Shown piece after piece: positions 9,769-18,237 of a stretch of 64,000 nt of DNA. The notes beneath the pieces are model-generated. The model made no database searches, was not told the DNA's origin, and saw only the letters and a list, made by a program, of their open reading frames with translations. Source of the stretch: Polyangiaceae bacterium UTPRO1 (GTDB taxonomy: Bacteria > Desulfobacterota > Binatia > UTPRO1). A program made the translations under genes and the position numbers. Where the stretch lies: positions 1 through 64,000 of the forward strand of contig MWST01000015.1 in assembly GCA_002050235.1 (NCBI GenBank), written 5' to 3'. Position 1 is the stretch's first letter; each line of letters begins with the position of its first letter.

Positions 9769-10617
9769 ATGCCCACCCTGGCCGAGCGTCTGCGCACGCT
9801 CTTTCCCGACGCCTCGGGCGTGAGCCGCAAGGACTGGCTGGCGCGCGGACGGGTCACCGTGAACGGCGCCGTCGTCCGCGACGGCAGGACGCAGGTCGCC
9901 CCAGCCGATCGCATCCGCCTCGGCGCCGAGACCGTCGCCCGCATCACCCTGCCCCGCCCCCTGCGCCTCGTCCACGAGGACGACCACCTCCTCGTCGTCG
10001 ACAAGCCGGCCGGCCTGCTCACCATCGCGACCGACTCCGAGCCCGACCGCACCGTCTACCGGATGGTCTACGGATACCTCGCGGCGAAGCGACCGCCGGG
10101 CCGCCCGTTCATCGTCCACCGCCTCGACCGCCAGACCTCGGGACTGCTCGTGATGGCGAAGTCGGCAGCGGTGAAACGCAGCCTCCAGCAACAATTCGCC
10201 GCGCGCGCCGCGACGCGCGAGTATGCCGCCGTCGTCGAAGGCCGCGTGGTCGCCGAGGCCGGCACGCTCGAAGACCGCATCGTGCAGAGCAGCGCCCTGC
10301 GCGTCCGGCGTGCCCGCGGCCCCGAGGAAGGCGCGCGCGTCGCCGTCACCGGCTATCGCGTCCGCAGCCGCGGCCAGCACACGACCCTCCTCCACCTGAC
10401 CCTCGGCACCGGGCGGCGCCACCAGATCCGGGTGCAGCTCGCGGCGCTCGGGCATCCCGTAGTCGGCGATCGCACGTACCAGGCGGCGACCGATCCCGTC
10501 CGTCGCCTCTGCCTCCACGCCACCGCCCTCGGCTTCGTCCACCCCGACACCGGCAAACCGGTCCGCTACGAAAGCCCGGTGCCGGCGGCGCTCGTGAAAG
10601 CGCACCGGCGGCGGTGA
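9769..10617 (+). CDS. RluA-family RNA pseudouridine synthase
   Basis: A 282-residue enzyme that converts uridine to pseudouridine in rRNA or tRNA. An S4-like RNA-binding segment occupies about residues 1-50 (RKDWLARGRVTVNGAVVRDG). The catalytic domain follows, with the signature HRLDRQTSGLL where Asp120 is the expected nucleophile. Further motifs are VDKPAGLLT and GRRHQIRVQLAALGHPVVGD. The length fits RluA/RluC/RluD-type enzymes, but the target base cannot be assigned. The start MPTLAERLRTLF was chosen because the upstream extension is Pro/Ala-rich and not conserved in character. The following membrane-protein gene begins 4 bases after the stop. Confidence 0.9.
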   Translation: MPTLAERLRTLFPDASGVSRKDWLARGRVTVNGAVVRDGRTQVAPADRIRLGAETVARITLPRPLRLVHEDDHLLVVDKPAGLLTIATDSEPDRTVYRMVYGYLAAKRPPGRPFIVHRLDRQTSGLLVMAKSAAVKRSLQQQFAARAATREYAAVVEGRVVAEAGTLEDRIVQSSALRVRRARGPEEGARVAVTGYRVRSRGQHTTLLHLTLGTGRRHQIRVQLAALGHPVVGDRTYQAATDPVRRLCLHATALGFVHPDTGKPVRYESPVPAALVKAHRRR

Positions 10618-10621
10618 CCTG

Positions 10622-11404
10622 GTGAGCGGTCCGAACCGGCTTCCCGCCGCCGGCCGCGCCATGTCCGCGCTGGTGCTGCGCTGGACGATGGGGCTCGCGG
10701 CGCTCGCCGCCATCGCCGCGCTCGTCGGTCGAGCCGGCGGCGAGATCCCGCGCTTCACCGCCTGGGTCGGAGCCCAAGGCCCCTGGGCGCCGCTCTTCTA
10801 TGTAGCCGGCTACGTCGTCCTCACCGTCGCCCTAGTGCCGGGGGCGCTACCGACGATGGCGGCCGGCGTCATCTTCGGGCTCGGTCCGGGCACCGTCTAC
10901 GCATTCCTCGGCGAAGCGCTCGGCGGCGCCGCGGCGTTCTGGATCGCGCGCGCGGCGGCCCGACCCTTGGTCGAGGCCCGGCTCGCGCGCTCGCTCTTCT
11001 TCGTAGCCCTCGACCGCGTCGCCGCGCACCAGGGGCGCCGCATCGTCTTCCTGCTTCGACTCTCACCGGCGGTGCCGTTCAGCGCCCTCAACTACGCGCT
11101 CGGCATCTCGACGATCCGCTTCGCCGACTACGCCGTGGCCTCGACGGGCATGCTCCCGAGCGTCCTCCTCTACGTCTACTACGGGAAGCTCATGGGAGAT
11201 GTCGCCGCCCTTGCACACGGCGCCGAGGTGCCGCACGACACCGTCTATTGGACCGCGACGCTCTTCGGCCTCATCTCGACGATGGCAGTGAGCGTCGTAC
11301 TCGCCCGCATCGCTACGCGCGCCCTCCGCGCCGCGAGCGTCGATGCCGCACCGGGTACGGCGATCGACGCCGCCTCCGTTCGCCGCCCCATTCCGCGCGC
11401 TTGA
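10622..11404 (+). CDS. TVP38/TMEM64-type (DedA superfamily) membrane protein
   Basis: A 260-residue polytopic membrane protein with a GTG start 4 bases after the pseudouridine synthase gene. Hydrophobic segments lie around residues 17-37, 57-80, 85-110, 148-165 and 210-230. The conserved core VALVPGALPTMAAGVIFGLG plus LLRLSPAVPFSALNYALGIS is the signature of the SNARE-associated/TVP38 family. Members are inner-membrane proteins implicated in membrane homeostasis and lipid scrambling or transport, mostly uncharacterised in bacteria. Co-transcription with the upstream gene is likely, but no functional link is evident. Confidence 0.85.
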   Translation: MSGPNRLPAAGRAMSALVLRWTMGLAALAAIAALVGRAGGEIPRFTAWVGAQGPWAPLFYVAGYVVLTVALVPGALPTMAAGVIFGLGPGTVYAFLGEALGGAAAFWIARAAARPLVEARLARSLFFVALDRVAAHQGRRIVFLLRLSPAVPFSALNYALGISTIRFADYAVASTGMLPSVLLYVYYGKLMGDVAALAHGAEVPHDTVYWTATLFGLISTMAVSVVLARIATRALRAASVDAAPGTAIDAASVRRPIPRA

Positions 11405-11453
11405 CTGCGGATTGCGAAACGGGGATGAGAGCGCCCGCATCCGATCGCTCCCC

Positions 11454-11954
11454 ATGGCCAATCCCACTGCACAGGAGATGCGTGCGGCCGTCGACATCGT
11501 CGCCGAGCGCATGGGCTACGGAAAGCTCTACGACCGGCTGGTGCAGTTGAATGCGTTCGTGTCGCGCCGCCGGCCGCCGACGCCGGCGATCCTGGCAGAC
11601 CGCCTATACAACCTGAGCGGCGGCCTTCGTCGCAACGTACCCGCGACGGTCGCCTTCCACACCATGTGGGCGGAGTCCATCGGCCGCGCCATCGGCGAGG
11701 AGCACGATAAGACCCTCGAAGGCATCGCCGAGCGCATCAACGCTACGCTCACGGCCGACGAGCGCGCCATCCAGGCCGGCAAGGAGGACGACCTCGCCGC
11801 CGCCCTCGACGAGTACGAGCGCGCTTTGGTGGACGTCATCGGTCCGGCCGCAGCTCGACTCGACATGATCCTGAAAGCCGTGCCGGCGGTCGCCGACGCG
11901 GTGCGCGCGCGGCCCATGCCCGCGGCGCCGCCGGACGCACCCGCGACACCGTAG
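11454..11954 (+). CDS. Hypothetical helical protein
   Basis: A 166-residue, mostly helical soluble protein starting MANPTAQEMRAAVDIVAERM. It has no signal peptide, membrane segment or catalytic motif that I recognise. The stretch HTMWAESIGRAIGEEHDKTL and the following Glu/Asp-rich helices suggest an oligomeric helical bundle. Its Ala/Pro-rich C-terminus is low in complexity. It lies 49 bp after the TVP38-type gene on the same strand and may be co-transcribed. Codon usage matches the neighbourhood, which supports a real gene. Function unknown. Confidence 0.6.
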   Translation: MANPTAQEMRAAVDIVAERMGYGKLYDRLVQLNAFVSRRRPPTPAILADRLYNLSGGLRRNVPATVAFHTMWAESIGRAIGEEHDKTLEGIAERINATLTADERAIQAGKEDDLAAALDEYERALVDVIGPAAARLDMILKAVPAVADAVRARPMPAAPPDAPATP

Positions 11955-12153
11955 CCGTCGCAGCGGTCGCCGGCGCTACCTGTACCCGCCGGTCCGAAGC
12001 GCCGACGGCGTACATAATCCGCCGCCGCCCGAACATTAATGAACGGTGAATGGGTCGGGGGCGACATTTCGCATGATAAATCGCGCTACCCGCGGTTGGC
12101 CTGCATCGTGCTCTCCTCCTCGGCAACGACACTCGCAGCCCAAGGAGGGGCAG

Positions 12154-12336
12154 ATGAGCCAGCGCAAGATGGCAGAGGGGACGCGGAAGCCGGCGAAGCG
12201 GCTGCTCGCGACGGGACGCAAGATCAACGGCACCTGGGAAGTACGCACGTTCATGCGCGTCGGCGCCGCCAACGGAACGGTGGGCAACGAGACCTTCTGG
12301 GAACGCTGGCGCTGGAACAATCGGCACGCAGGTTGA
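12154..12336 (+). CDS. Small basic protein, 60 aa
   Basis: A short gene with one of the clearest Shine-Dalgarno sites in the window: AAGGAGG ends about six bases before the ATG. The product (MSQRKMAEGTRKPAKRLLAT, ending FWERWRWNNRHAG) has a basic N-terminal half and an aromatic-rich C-terminal third. There is no signal peptide or membrane segment. I do not recognise a family. The strong ribosome site and compact start are the main evidence for expression. An upstream in-frame Met exists but lacks a ribosome site. The next 298 bases hold no recognisable gene. Confidence 0.55.
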   Translation: MSQRKMAEGTRKPAKRLLATGRKINGTWEVRTFMRVGAANGTVGNETFWERWRWNNRHAG

Positions 12337-12634
12337 CGCCGCGCGTGTCCGACGCCGTCACCGCGGGCTCGGCGCAGTGCTGGTAGTGTGGAGGCGCGGA
12401 CCGGCGGGGTGACCTGCGGTCCGCGGGCTCCGGGGGCTCGGCTCGCTGCGGCGGACGAACCGGCCGGAGCTTGGGTCGGATGGTGGTGGGAGACGAGAGG
12501 GCGCGCCCGAGTGAGCCGCACGGGGGGAGAACTCGCGCGGTCGTCGGCGACCGATGAGTCCAGGCGGCCGAACGACAAGCGCGCGCCCTGTCGTACCTGC
12601 GTACGCACGCGGCAACGATCGTGTCGGCACGCGC

Positions 12635-13285
12635 CTACTGCACCAGGCCCTTGCGAACGGCGAAGCGTACGATCTCGGCAGTATTGTGGAGGTCGAGCTT
12701 CTCCATCACGTGCTTGCGATGGCTCTCGACGGTGTTGACGCTGAGCGCCAGGATGCGCGCAATCTCCTTGTTGGTATTCCCTTCGGAGATGAGCTGCAGG
12801 ACCTCACGCTCGCGATTCGTGAGGCGTGAGAAGGCGTCGGCTGCGCTGTCCGCGCTCGGTTCCTTCAAGTAACCGGCGAGCAGCACTTTCGACACCGACG
12901 GACTGAAGTACGATCCGCCGCGCGCCAGCGACTTCACTGCCTTGACGAGATCGACATCTTCCGCGTCCCTGAGGAGGTATCCTTTCGCGCCGGCCTTGAG
13001 GCTCGGCCGCACGTGCTCCTCGTCGGAATACGACGAGAGGACGAGGACGGACGCACCCGTGGCAGCTCTCGTGATCTGCTTCGTCGCCTCGATGCCGTTC
13101 AATCCGGGAAGTTCGATGTCGAGGATCACGACCGTCGGCAGCAAGCGCTTCGCCGTCTCCACGGCCTCGCGGCCATCGCCGACCTCACCGACGATCTCGA
13201 TCTCCGCATCGGCGGCAAGAGCCCGCCGCAGCCCCTTGCGGATGACGATGTGCTCCTCGGCCAACAATACCCGCGTTTTCGCCAT
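12635..13285 (-). CDS. NarL/FixJ-family response regulator
   Basis: A 216-residue two-domain regulator. The receiver domain (about residues 4-120) has the phospho-acceptor Asp56 in VVILDIELPG, a Ser pair in VLVLSSYSDEEH and the Lys of GAKGYLLRDA. The acidic pair after strand 1, usually Asp-Asp, is Glu10-Glu11 here (LLAEEH). A LuxR-type HTH follows (about 150-210: LTNREREVLQLISEGNTNKE, then LALSVNTVESHRKHVMEKL). It should bind DNA when phosphorylated, but no histidine kinase lies nearby, so it is an orphan here. The gene is monocistronic, about 90 bp downstream of the histone-like gene. Confidence 0.92.
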   Translation of the reverse strand: MAKTRVLLAEEHIVIRKGLRRALAADAEIEIVGEVGDGREAVETAKRLLPTVVILDIELPGLNGIEATKQITRAATGASVLVLSSYSDEEHVRPSLKAGAKGYLLRDAEDVDLVKAVKSLARGGSYFSPSVSKVLLAGYLKEPSADSAADAFSRLTNREREVLQLISEGNTNKEIARILALSVNTVESHRKHVMEKLDLHNTAEIVRFAVRKGLVQ

Positions 13286-13374
13286 CGCTCAGGCCTCCTC
13301 GGTGGCGGCAACCTCTGCACGCGATGAGCGGAGCATCCGGAGCTCCGGTCGCTCCCGCGAGATCGGCTCGACTC

Positions 13375-14145
13375 TCAGTCGTCTGCGACGATGTCGCCGT
13401 CGTCCGGAGCCAGATCCTGCGCCTCGACGTCCGAGACGAGCTCCGCATCGTCGACGAGCCCGGGCTCCCCGAACTCGTCGAACGCCGCCTCGAGCTCTTC
13501 CTCCGCGCTCGGGGCACTGCGGCGTTCGCTCTCCGGGATGTCGAGCACGAAAGACTGCTGCACTTCTCGGGCGTAGACCATCGACTCGGCGGGCGACCGC
13601 CCGCCGCCTCCGGCGAGTTGCTGCTGGAGCTGGAGGATGGTCGCGTCGCGCTCGGCGAGCTGGCGCTCGAGCTGGTTTACGCGCAGCTCGTGGAGGCGGA
13701 GAACGCCGATCTCGCGCACCGCCTCGGTGAGACGCTTCTCGAGGCCGTTCCGCTCGCGTTGGAACTTGCTCTTGAGAGCTGCGATCTCGGCGCTCTCGAC
13801 TCCGGCCACAGGCTTCGCTGCGGCCGCCTTCGGCCGCGGCATCACGGCGGGCTTCACCACCCGGCGCCTCGGCCTCGCGGCGACCTTGGGTTTCACGACC
13901 ACCTTGGGCTTCGCGACCACCTTGGGCTTCGCGGCGATCCTCGATTGCGCGGCGGTCTTGGATCCCACGCTCGGCCGCGGCCTGGCCGCCGCCTTCCGCT
14001 TCGCGGCCACCTTCGATTTCGCCGCCACCTTTGACTTGGCGCCTCTGGTGCGGGCCACGGGCTTCTTCGGAGTCGCCTTCTTGACTGCGCCGCCACGACC
14101 GCGCGCCGCAGCGCGCCCTTTCTTGCTGCGCTTCGTCGTCGCCAT
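13375..14145 (-). CDS. Lys/Ala/Pro-rich histone H1-like protein with coiled coil
   Basis: A 256-residue protein in three parts. Residues 1 to about 115 are a basic Ala/Lys/Pro/Arg tail with tandem KPKVVA-like and KSKVAA-like units. Residues about 118-165 form a heptad-patterned helix (FQRERNGLEKRLTEAVREIG, then LERQLAERDATILQLQQQLA). The C-terminal 70 residues are strongly acidic. Such tails occur in bacterial histone H1-like proteins that bind DNA non-specifically, so a nucleoid role is inferred. The start was fixed by GAGGAGG about nine bases before the ATG. The lipid A acyltransferase gene ends 11 bp upstream on the same strand. Confidence 0.65.
   Translation of the reverse strand: MATTKRSKKGRAAARGRGGAVKKATPKKPVARTRGAKSKVAAKSKVAAKRKAAARPRPSVGSKTAAQSRIAAKPKVVAKPKVVVKPKVAARPRRRVVKPAVMPRPKAAAAKPVAGVESAEIAALKSKFQRERNGLEKRLTEAVREIGVLRLHELRVNQLERQLAERDATILQLQQQLAGGGGRSPAESMVYAREVQQSFVLDIPESERRSAPSAEEELEAAFDEFGEPGLVDDAELVSDVEAQDLAPDDGDIVADD
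13881..13934. repeat. 18-bp tandem repeat, three units
   Basis: Three adjacent 18-bp units (13881-13898, 13899-13916, 13917-13934) share the core ACCTTGGG. They encode successive KPKVVA-like hexapeptides in the basic tail of the histone-like protein. The second and third units are almost identical. The array keeps the reading frame, so unit gain or loss would only change tail length. Confidence 0.75.
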
Positions 14146-14156
14146 CGGTCGCCTCC

Positions 14157-15122
14157 TCAAGCCTCGTAGATCTCCGGATCGCCGAGCGGGCGCGTCCGCC
14201 AGCGCTTGTGCGTCCAGAGCCAGTGATCGGGGTGGTTGCGGATCATCGATTCGAGTGCCGCCGTACAGCGCTGCGTAAGCTCGCGCACCGCCGAATCGCG
14301 ATCCTCGATAACCGGAAACTCCACGCGAGGCAAGAAAACGATGCGATGCCGGGCGCTCACACCATCACGGACGAGAAAGACGGGAATGATCGGGGTGCCG
14401 GTGCGCAGCGCCAAGCGGGCGAGACCGTCGCTCGTGCTCGCCGGGACGCCGAAGAAGTCGACGAAGACGCCGGCGCGTCGCGACTGGTTCTGGTCGAGCG
14501 GCAGCACGACGATAGCCCGCTCCTTGAGGGCACGGAGCACCGCCCGGGCAGCCTCCTGCTTGCGGAAGAGTCGCGTTCCGCCGCCGCTCCGCATCCGTTC
14601 GACGTAGGCGTCGACGAGCGGGTTCTTGATCGTCTGGTGTACCAGCGAAACCGGGTGCCCGAGGAGCCCGTAAGCGTAGGCGAAGAGCTCCCAGTTTCCG
14701 AAGTGGCCGGTAAGCGCGAGGACGCCTCCGGTCGCGAGCAGCGGCTCGATCTCTTCGCGCCACACGCGCTCGTCCCCGTAGCGAACCGCCTCGCCGACGT
14801 TGGCGGCCGTTAGGTCGTGGAGATGGGCGCACTCGGCAACCATGCGCCCGAGGTTGCGATAGCTCGCGAGCAGGATGGCGGTGCGCTCGGCGTCGCTCTT
14901 CTCGGGAAACGCGATCGCGAGGTTCGTGAGAGCGATCCGCCGGAGCGGACGTGCGACACGGATGATCATTGCCGCGACACCGGCCGCGAGGCGCATCGCC
15001 GCCGGGAGCGGCAAGGCGCCGAGCCCGCCCGCGGCGAGCCGCAGCCCGGCGTACTCGAGCCGATGGCGGAACCGATGTCCGCGCCGCCGCGTGCGCGTCA
15101 CTCTCGGGATGCCTGGGCCCAC
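14157..15122 (-). CDS. Lipid A biosynthesis acyltransferase, LpxL/HtrB family
   Basis: A 321-residue enzyme that adds a secondary acyl chain to lipid A precursors at the inner membrane. The catalytic H-x4-E motif is His140 to Glu145 in ALTGHFGNWELF. Other family features are FPEKSDAERTAILLASYRNL, the VVLPLDQNQSRRAGVFVDFF block and NHPDHWLWTHKRWRTRP at the C-terminus. A hydrophobic N-terminal segment lies near residues 28-58. Its presence argues for a lipopolysaccharide-containing outer membrane. It is followed 11 bp later by the histone-like gene. Which acyl chain and position it uses cannot be read from sequence. Confidence 0.9.
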   Translation of the reverse strand: MGPGIPRVTRTRRRGHRFRHRLEYAGLRLAAGGLGALPLPAAMRLAAGVAAMIIRVARPLRRIALTNLAIAFPEKSDAERTAILLASYRNLGRMVAECAHLHDLTAANVGEAVRYGDERVWREEIEPLLATGGVLALTGHFGNWELFAYAYGLLGHPVSLVHQTIKNPLVDAYVERMRSGGGTRLFRKQEAARAVLRALKERAIVVLPLDQNQSRRAGVFVDFFGVPASTSDGLARLALRTGTPIIPVFLVRDGVSARHRIVFLPRVEFPVIEDRDSAVRELTQRCTAALESMIRNHPDHWLWTHKRWRTRPLGDPEIYEA

Positions 15123-15324
15123 ATCCCCGCGTCGGCTCCACGAACGCCGAGGCGCACGGACATCGCGGACAGCGCCCCGCCGCGAGGTCCGGCATCGCGC
15201 ATGCAGATCACCGACGCCAGCTGTCGGTCCGTCGCCACCGGCGGTGGCTTATACAGGGAGGCCGTGCGCGGAAACAACTGCCGCTCTGCGTCACGAAAGT
15301 AGCGCCGTTTTAGTGCGAAATTTC

Positions 15325-15353
15325 TTGCCCGTCGATTCGCAATCGTGTTAATC
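15325..15353 (+). promoter_or_regulatory. Possible promoter for the cold-shock gene
   Basis: TTGCCC (15325-15330) and TTAATC (15348-15353) are separated by exactly 17 bases, in the most AT-rich part of the intergenic region before the cold-shock gene. The leader from here to the GTG start would be about 60 bases. The match to a sigma-70 consensus is only partial. Confidence 0.3.
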
Positions 15354-15417
15354 GCGACCGCGTTTGCGCGCGTATGCGAGCTCGGTCGCACACGCGAGGC
15401 CTAGTCAGGAGGATTTC

Positions 15418-15621
15418 GTGCCCACTGGGAAAGTGAAGTGGTTCAACGCACAGAAGGGATACGGCTTCATTACCGGCGACGACGGTCAGGACGTCTTCGT
15501 GCACTACTCGGCGATCAACGGCACCGGCTTCCGATCTCTCCAAGAGGGCGAGAGCGTCGTCTTCGAGGTCGCACAGGGACCGAAGGGCCTGCAAGCCGCC
15601 AACGTCACCAAACCCGGGTGA
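15418..15621 (+). CDS. Cold-shock domain protein, CspA family
   Basis: A 67-residue single OB-fold protein that binds single-stranded RNA and DNA. The [19 protein letters not shown] segment contains RNP1 (KGYGFI), and DVFVHYSAI contains RNP2. Both are intact. Length and sequence are standard for the family, whose members act as RNA chaperones. The start is a GTG preceded by AGGAGG about six bases away. It is preceded by a 295-bp intergenic region with an AT-rich patch, possibly a regulated leader, and is convergent with the alcohol dehydrogenase gene. Confidence 0.95.
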   Translation: MPTGKVKWFNAQKGYGFITGDDGQDVFVHYSAINGTGFRSLQEGESVVFEVAQGPKGLQAANVTKPG

Positions 15622-15636
15622 TCCGGGCGCCGTGAT

Positions 15637-16653
15637 TCACGGCAGCTCGATCACGACCTTGCATTGAGACTCCGGGCGCTCGAGCGCCCGGAAGGCCTCG
15701 GGAACGTCCGCTAGGTCGATGACGTCCGTGACCAGCGGCGTCACGTCGATCGCTCCGCTGCGAAGCGCCTCGAGCGCCGCCGCGAACTCGGCGTGCGTGT
15801 AGGCGAAGGCGAAAGCGATCTCGAGCTCTTTCATGATGCCGGCGAGCGGGAAGATCTCGTCGGTTTCGGTGCAGACACCGAGTACGACGATGCGCCCGTG
15901 GACGCCGGCGAGGAGCACCGCTGCATTCAGCGTGCCCTTGAGTCCGACGCACTCGAGCACGACCTCGGGATCGACGCCCGCGAGATCCCGCAGCGCCGAG
16001 GCCGGATCCCGAGTCGTCGGGTCGACGACCGCGTTCGCTCCGAGCCGCGCCGCGAGCGCGCGGCGCCCCGGCGACGGATCGGAGACGACGATCGCACGAG
16101 CCTTCGCGTGGCGCGCCCAGAGCAGCGTCACCGCTCCGATCGGTCCGGCGCCCATGACCACGCACGCGGTCTCCGTCGTCACCGACCCCAACCGTACACC
16201 GTGGAGGCCGACTGCGAGCGGCTCGACGAGCGCCGCCTGGCGCATCGTCACCCCGTCCGGCACCCGCAACAACTGCGCCGGCTGCACCCGGACCAACTCC
16301 GCATAGGCACCCGGCAACGCGCCGAGCCCGATCACCCGCGCCGCCGGGCAGTGGTGGCCTTCGCCGCGCTGACAGGCCGCACACGAACCGCAGGTCATTT
16401 GCGGCAGCGACACGACGCGCTCGCCCACCTTCCAGCCCTCTACCCCCTCCCCGAGGGCTGCGATCTCGCCGGCGAACTCGTGTCCCATGATGGTGCCGGG
16501 AGGCATCCCGATACCGAGCTTCGCTGCGTGCAGGTCGGAGCCGCATATCCCGCAGTTGCGGACCCGCAGCAGGATCTCGCCCGGCTCAGCCACCGCGTCG
16601 GGAACGGACTCGACTTTCAGGATCCCGGGCTCTTTGAGAACGACGGCGCGCAT
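15637..16653 (-). CDS. Zinc-dependent alcohol/polyol dehydrogenase, MDR family
   Basis: A 338-residue medium-chain dehydrogenase. Catalytic zinc ligands are in CGICGSDLHAAKLG and GTIMGHEFAGEIAALG. The structural zinc loop is MTCGSCAACQRGEGHHCPAA, with all four Cys present. The nucleotide site is VVMGAGPIGAVTLLWA. The overall pattern is closest to the threonine/sorbitol/butanediol dehydrogenase group, but the substrate cannot be decided. It stands alone between the cold-shock gene and tRNA-Thr. A perfect 20-bp palindrome (15674-15693) lies in its last codons and is explained by coding sequence. Confidence 0.88.
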   Translation of the reverse strand: MRAVVLKEPGILKVESVPDAVAEPGEILLRVRNCGICGSDLHAAKLGIGMPPGTIMGHEFAGEIAALGEGVEGWKVGERVVSLPQMTCGSCAACQRGEGHHCPAARVIGLGALPGAYAELVRVQPAQLLRVPDGVTMRQAALVEPLAVGLHGVRLGSVTTETACVVMGAGPIGAVTLLWARHAKARAIVVSDPSPGRRALAARLGANAVVDPTTRDPASALRDLAGVDPEVVLECVGLKGTLNAAVLLAGVHGRIVVLGVCTETDEIFPLAGIMKELEIAFAFAYTHAEFAAALEALRSGAIDVTPLVTDVIDLADVPEAFRALERPESQCKVVIELP

Positions 16654-16742
16654 GAACCGTGCTCTCTAGTATGTGCACCGGCGATTGACCATCCGCCCGC
16701 GAGCCTCTATGGTCTCGCCCTCACCGCTGCTCCACCCACTAC

Positions 16743-16815
16743 GCCACCCTAGCTCAGCTGGCAGAGCAACCGATTCGTAATCGGTAGGTCGAGGGTTCGA
16801 TTCCCTTGGGTGGCT
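16743..16815 (+). tRNA. tRNA-Thr(CGT)
   Basis: A 73-base cloverleaf. The acceptor arm GCCACCC pairs with GGGTGGC, the anticodon arm is ACCGA-TTCGTAA-TCGGT, and the T-loop is TTCGATT. The anticodon is CGT, reading ACG (Thr). The discriminator base is T and CCA is not encoded. It marks the left side of the 17-21.8 kb island. Confidence 0.95.
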
Positions 16816-17037
16816 CTGTATTCGCATTCGGAGCTCGTCCGGCATCACAATGCCCTCCGGAACGCCGGGTGACGCTCGGCGCCGAAGTCATACTGGCGAC
16901 GCTGACGTGACGAGCGCGACAAACGCGCTACGTCCGTCCCGTGGAACCTGCGGAGCCCGCAGCGCAGCCTCCGATCATCGGCATCCACGAGCACGCCAGC
17001 GACGCCTCCCACCGCCTCCAGCGCTCCACGGCGGTGC

Positions 17038-18237
17038 TCAGTCGGCGCGGAAAATCATCTCCTTGATGCGAGCGAGCTTCGGGGCGACTACCGGGATGGT
17101 CAACATGGTGCTGACCACCGCCATCAACAACAGGGCGGTAAACGTTTCATTCGTAATGATGCGTTTATCCAGCAGGACATTGGCAAAAATGATCATGATC
17201 AACGCCTTGGTCTGGAGCAGCCAACCGATTATGGCAGCTTCCCCGCGTTTCCAGCGCAAAAACCGCCCGGCCATATAGACGCCAGCGAGCTTGCCGGTCA
17301 CCGACACAAACAGCAGCAGGGCGGCGACGGCAAGAACTGCAAGGCCTCCCATCCGCCAATCAGTCCGCAGTCCGGTGCTGAGGAAAAATACAGGCATGAC
17401 CGTGAGCAGCAGATGCTTCCTCAGCAGATCCATCTGCGCTTGGGAAAACCAATCCTGGTCGCTGACCGCTCCGGCCAGAAATGCTCCCACCATATAATGC
17501 AACCCCGCCCAATCGGCAGTGAATCCGCAGGCCGCCAGCCATATGATGCCGACGTACCAGCGATCCTCTTCGGGAAGCCGGCGCATGAACTGGCGGTACA
17601 TCCAGGCTGCGGCGACGAATGCGCCCAGGAACAAGCCCTGACGTCCAACGCGTTCCCAATCCATGAGGATGAGCGCCAATACAGCCCAGATCGCAATGTC
17701 GTCCAGGCTCGCGTAGCGCAGGATCCGTTGGCCGATGGGTTGGCGCAGGATCTCCAGTTTTTCCATGAGCAGGATCAGGATCGGCAGAGCCGTCACCGCG
17801 CAGGACATCCCCACTCCCAGGACGAACTGCCACTGACGTCCGGCTGCTCCCAACCACCCGTCCATGGTCAGCATGAGCATCCCGGCCCAGACTCCGAAGA
17901 ACAGCGGCATACCCAGTGCCAGACCTGCCGTGATCGCGCTTTCCCTGCGATGGCGCCACGCCTTCACCAAATCCAACTCCACGCCGGCCACGAACACGAA
18001 GATCATCACCGCCCAAATGGCAATACCGTTAAGCAATGAAACGACCTGAGCATTAAATATAAATTGATGATATTCCGGAAAGATCCTGCCCAGTATTCCC
18101 GGACCCAACAATATGCCCATAATGATCTGAACTACGACTAGCGGCGCATAATAATCGGTTCTTCCCAGCCGCCACACCAGATATGGCAGGACGAGTATGA
18201 TCAGCATGGCGACCAGGAAGACTTCGGTCAGCAACAT
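17038..18237 (-). CDS. CPA2-family cation:proton antiporter
   Basis: A 399-residue integral membrane protein with about 11-12 hydrophobic segments spanning almost the whole length. Features of the Kef/NapA-type Na+(K+)/H+ exchanger fold include VVVQIIMGILLGPGILGRIF, VAGVELDLVKAWRH, ASLDDIAIWAVLALI (the likely ion-binding Asp-Asp) and VMPVFFLSTGLRTDW. It lacks the C-terminal RCK/TrkA-N domain of full Kef proteins. Base composition is visibly less GC-rich than the flanking genes, suggesting transfer. It lies just inside the island bounded by tRNA-Thr and tRNA-Lys. The transported ion is unknown. Confidence 0.85.
   Translation of the reverse strand: MLLTEVFLVAMLIILVLPYLVWRLGRTDYYAPLVVVQIIMGILLGPGILGRIFPEYHQFIFNAQVVSLLNGIAIWAVMIFVFVAGVELDLVKAWRHRRESAITAGLALGMPLFFGVWAGMLMLTMDGWLGAAGRQWQFVLGVGMSCAVTALPILILLMEKLEILRQPIGQRILRYASLDDIAIWAVLALILMDWERVGRQGLFLGAFVAAAWMYRQFMRRLPEEDRWYVGIIWLAACGFTADWAGLHYMVGAFLAGAVSDQDWFSQAQMDLLRKHLLLTVMPVFFLSTGLRTDWRMGGLAVLAVAALLLFVSVTGKLAGVYMAGRFLRWKRGEAAIIGWLLQTKALIMIIFANVLLDKRIITNETFTALLLMAVVSTMLTIPVVAPKLARIKEMIFRAD

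Noticed and set aside
15674..15693. Perfect 20-bp palindrome
   Set aside because: It lies inside the alcohol dehydrogenase coding sequence and is accounted for by the Arg-Ala-Leu-Glu-Arg codons. No second copy was seen nearby.
15704..15716. GAACGTCCGCTAG, identical to part of the 33.7-36.5 kb repeat element
   Set aside because: It encodes part of a conserved Leu-Ala-Asp-Val segment of the dehydrogenase, and similarity does not extend beyond 13 bases. Treated as chance.
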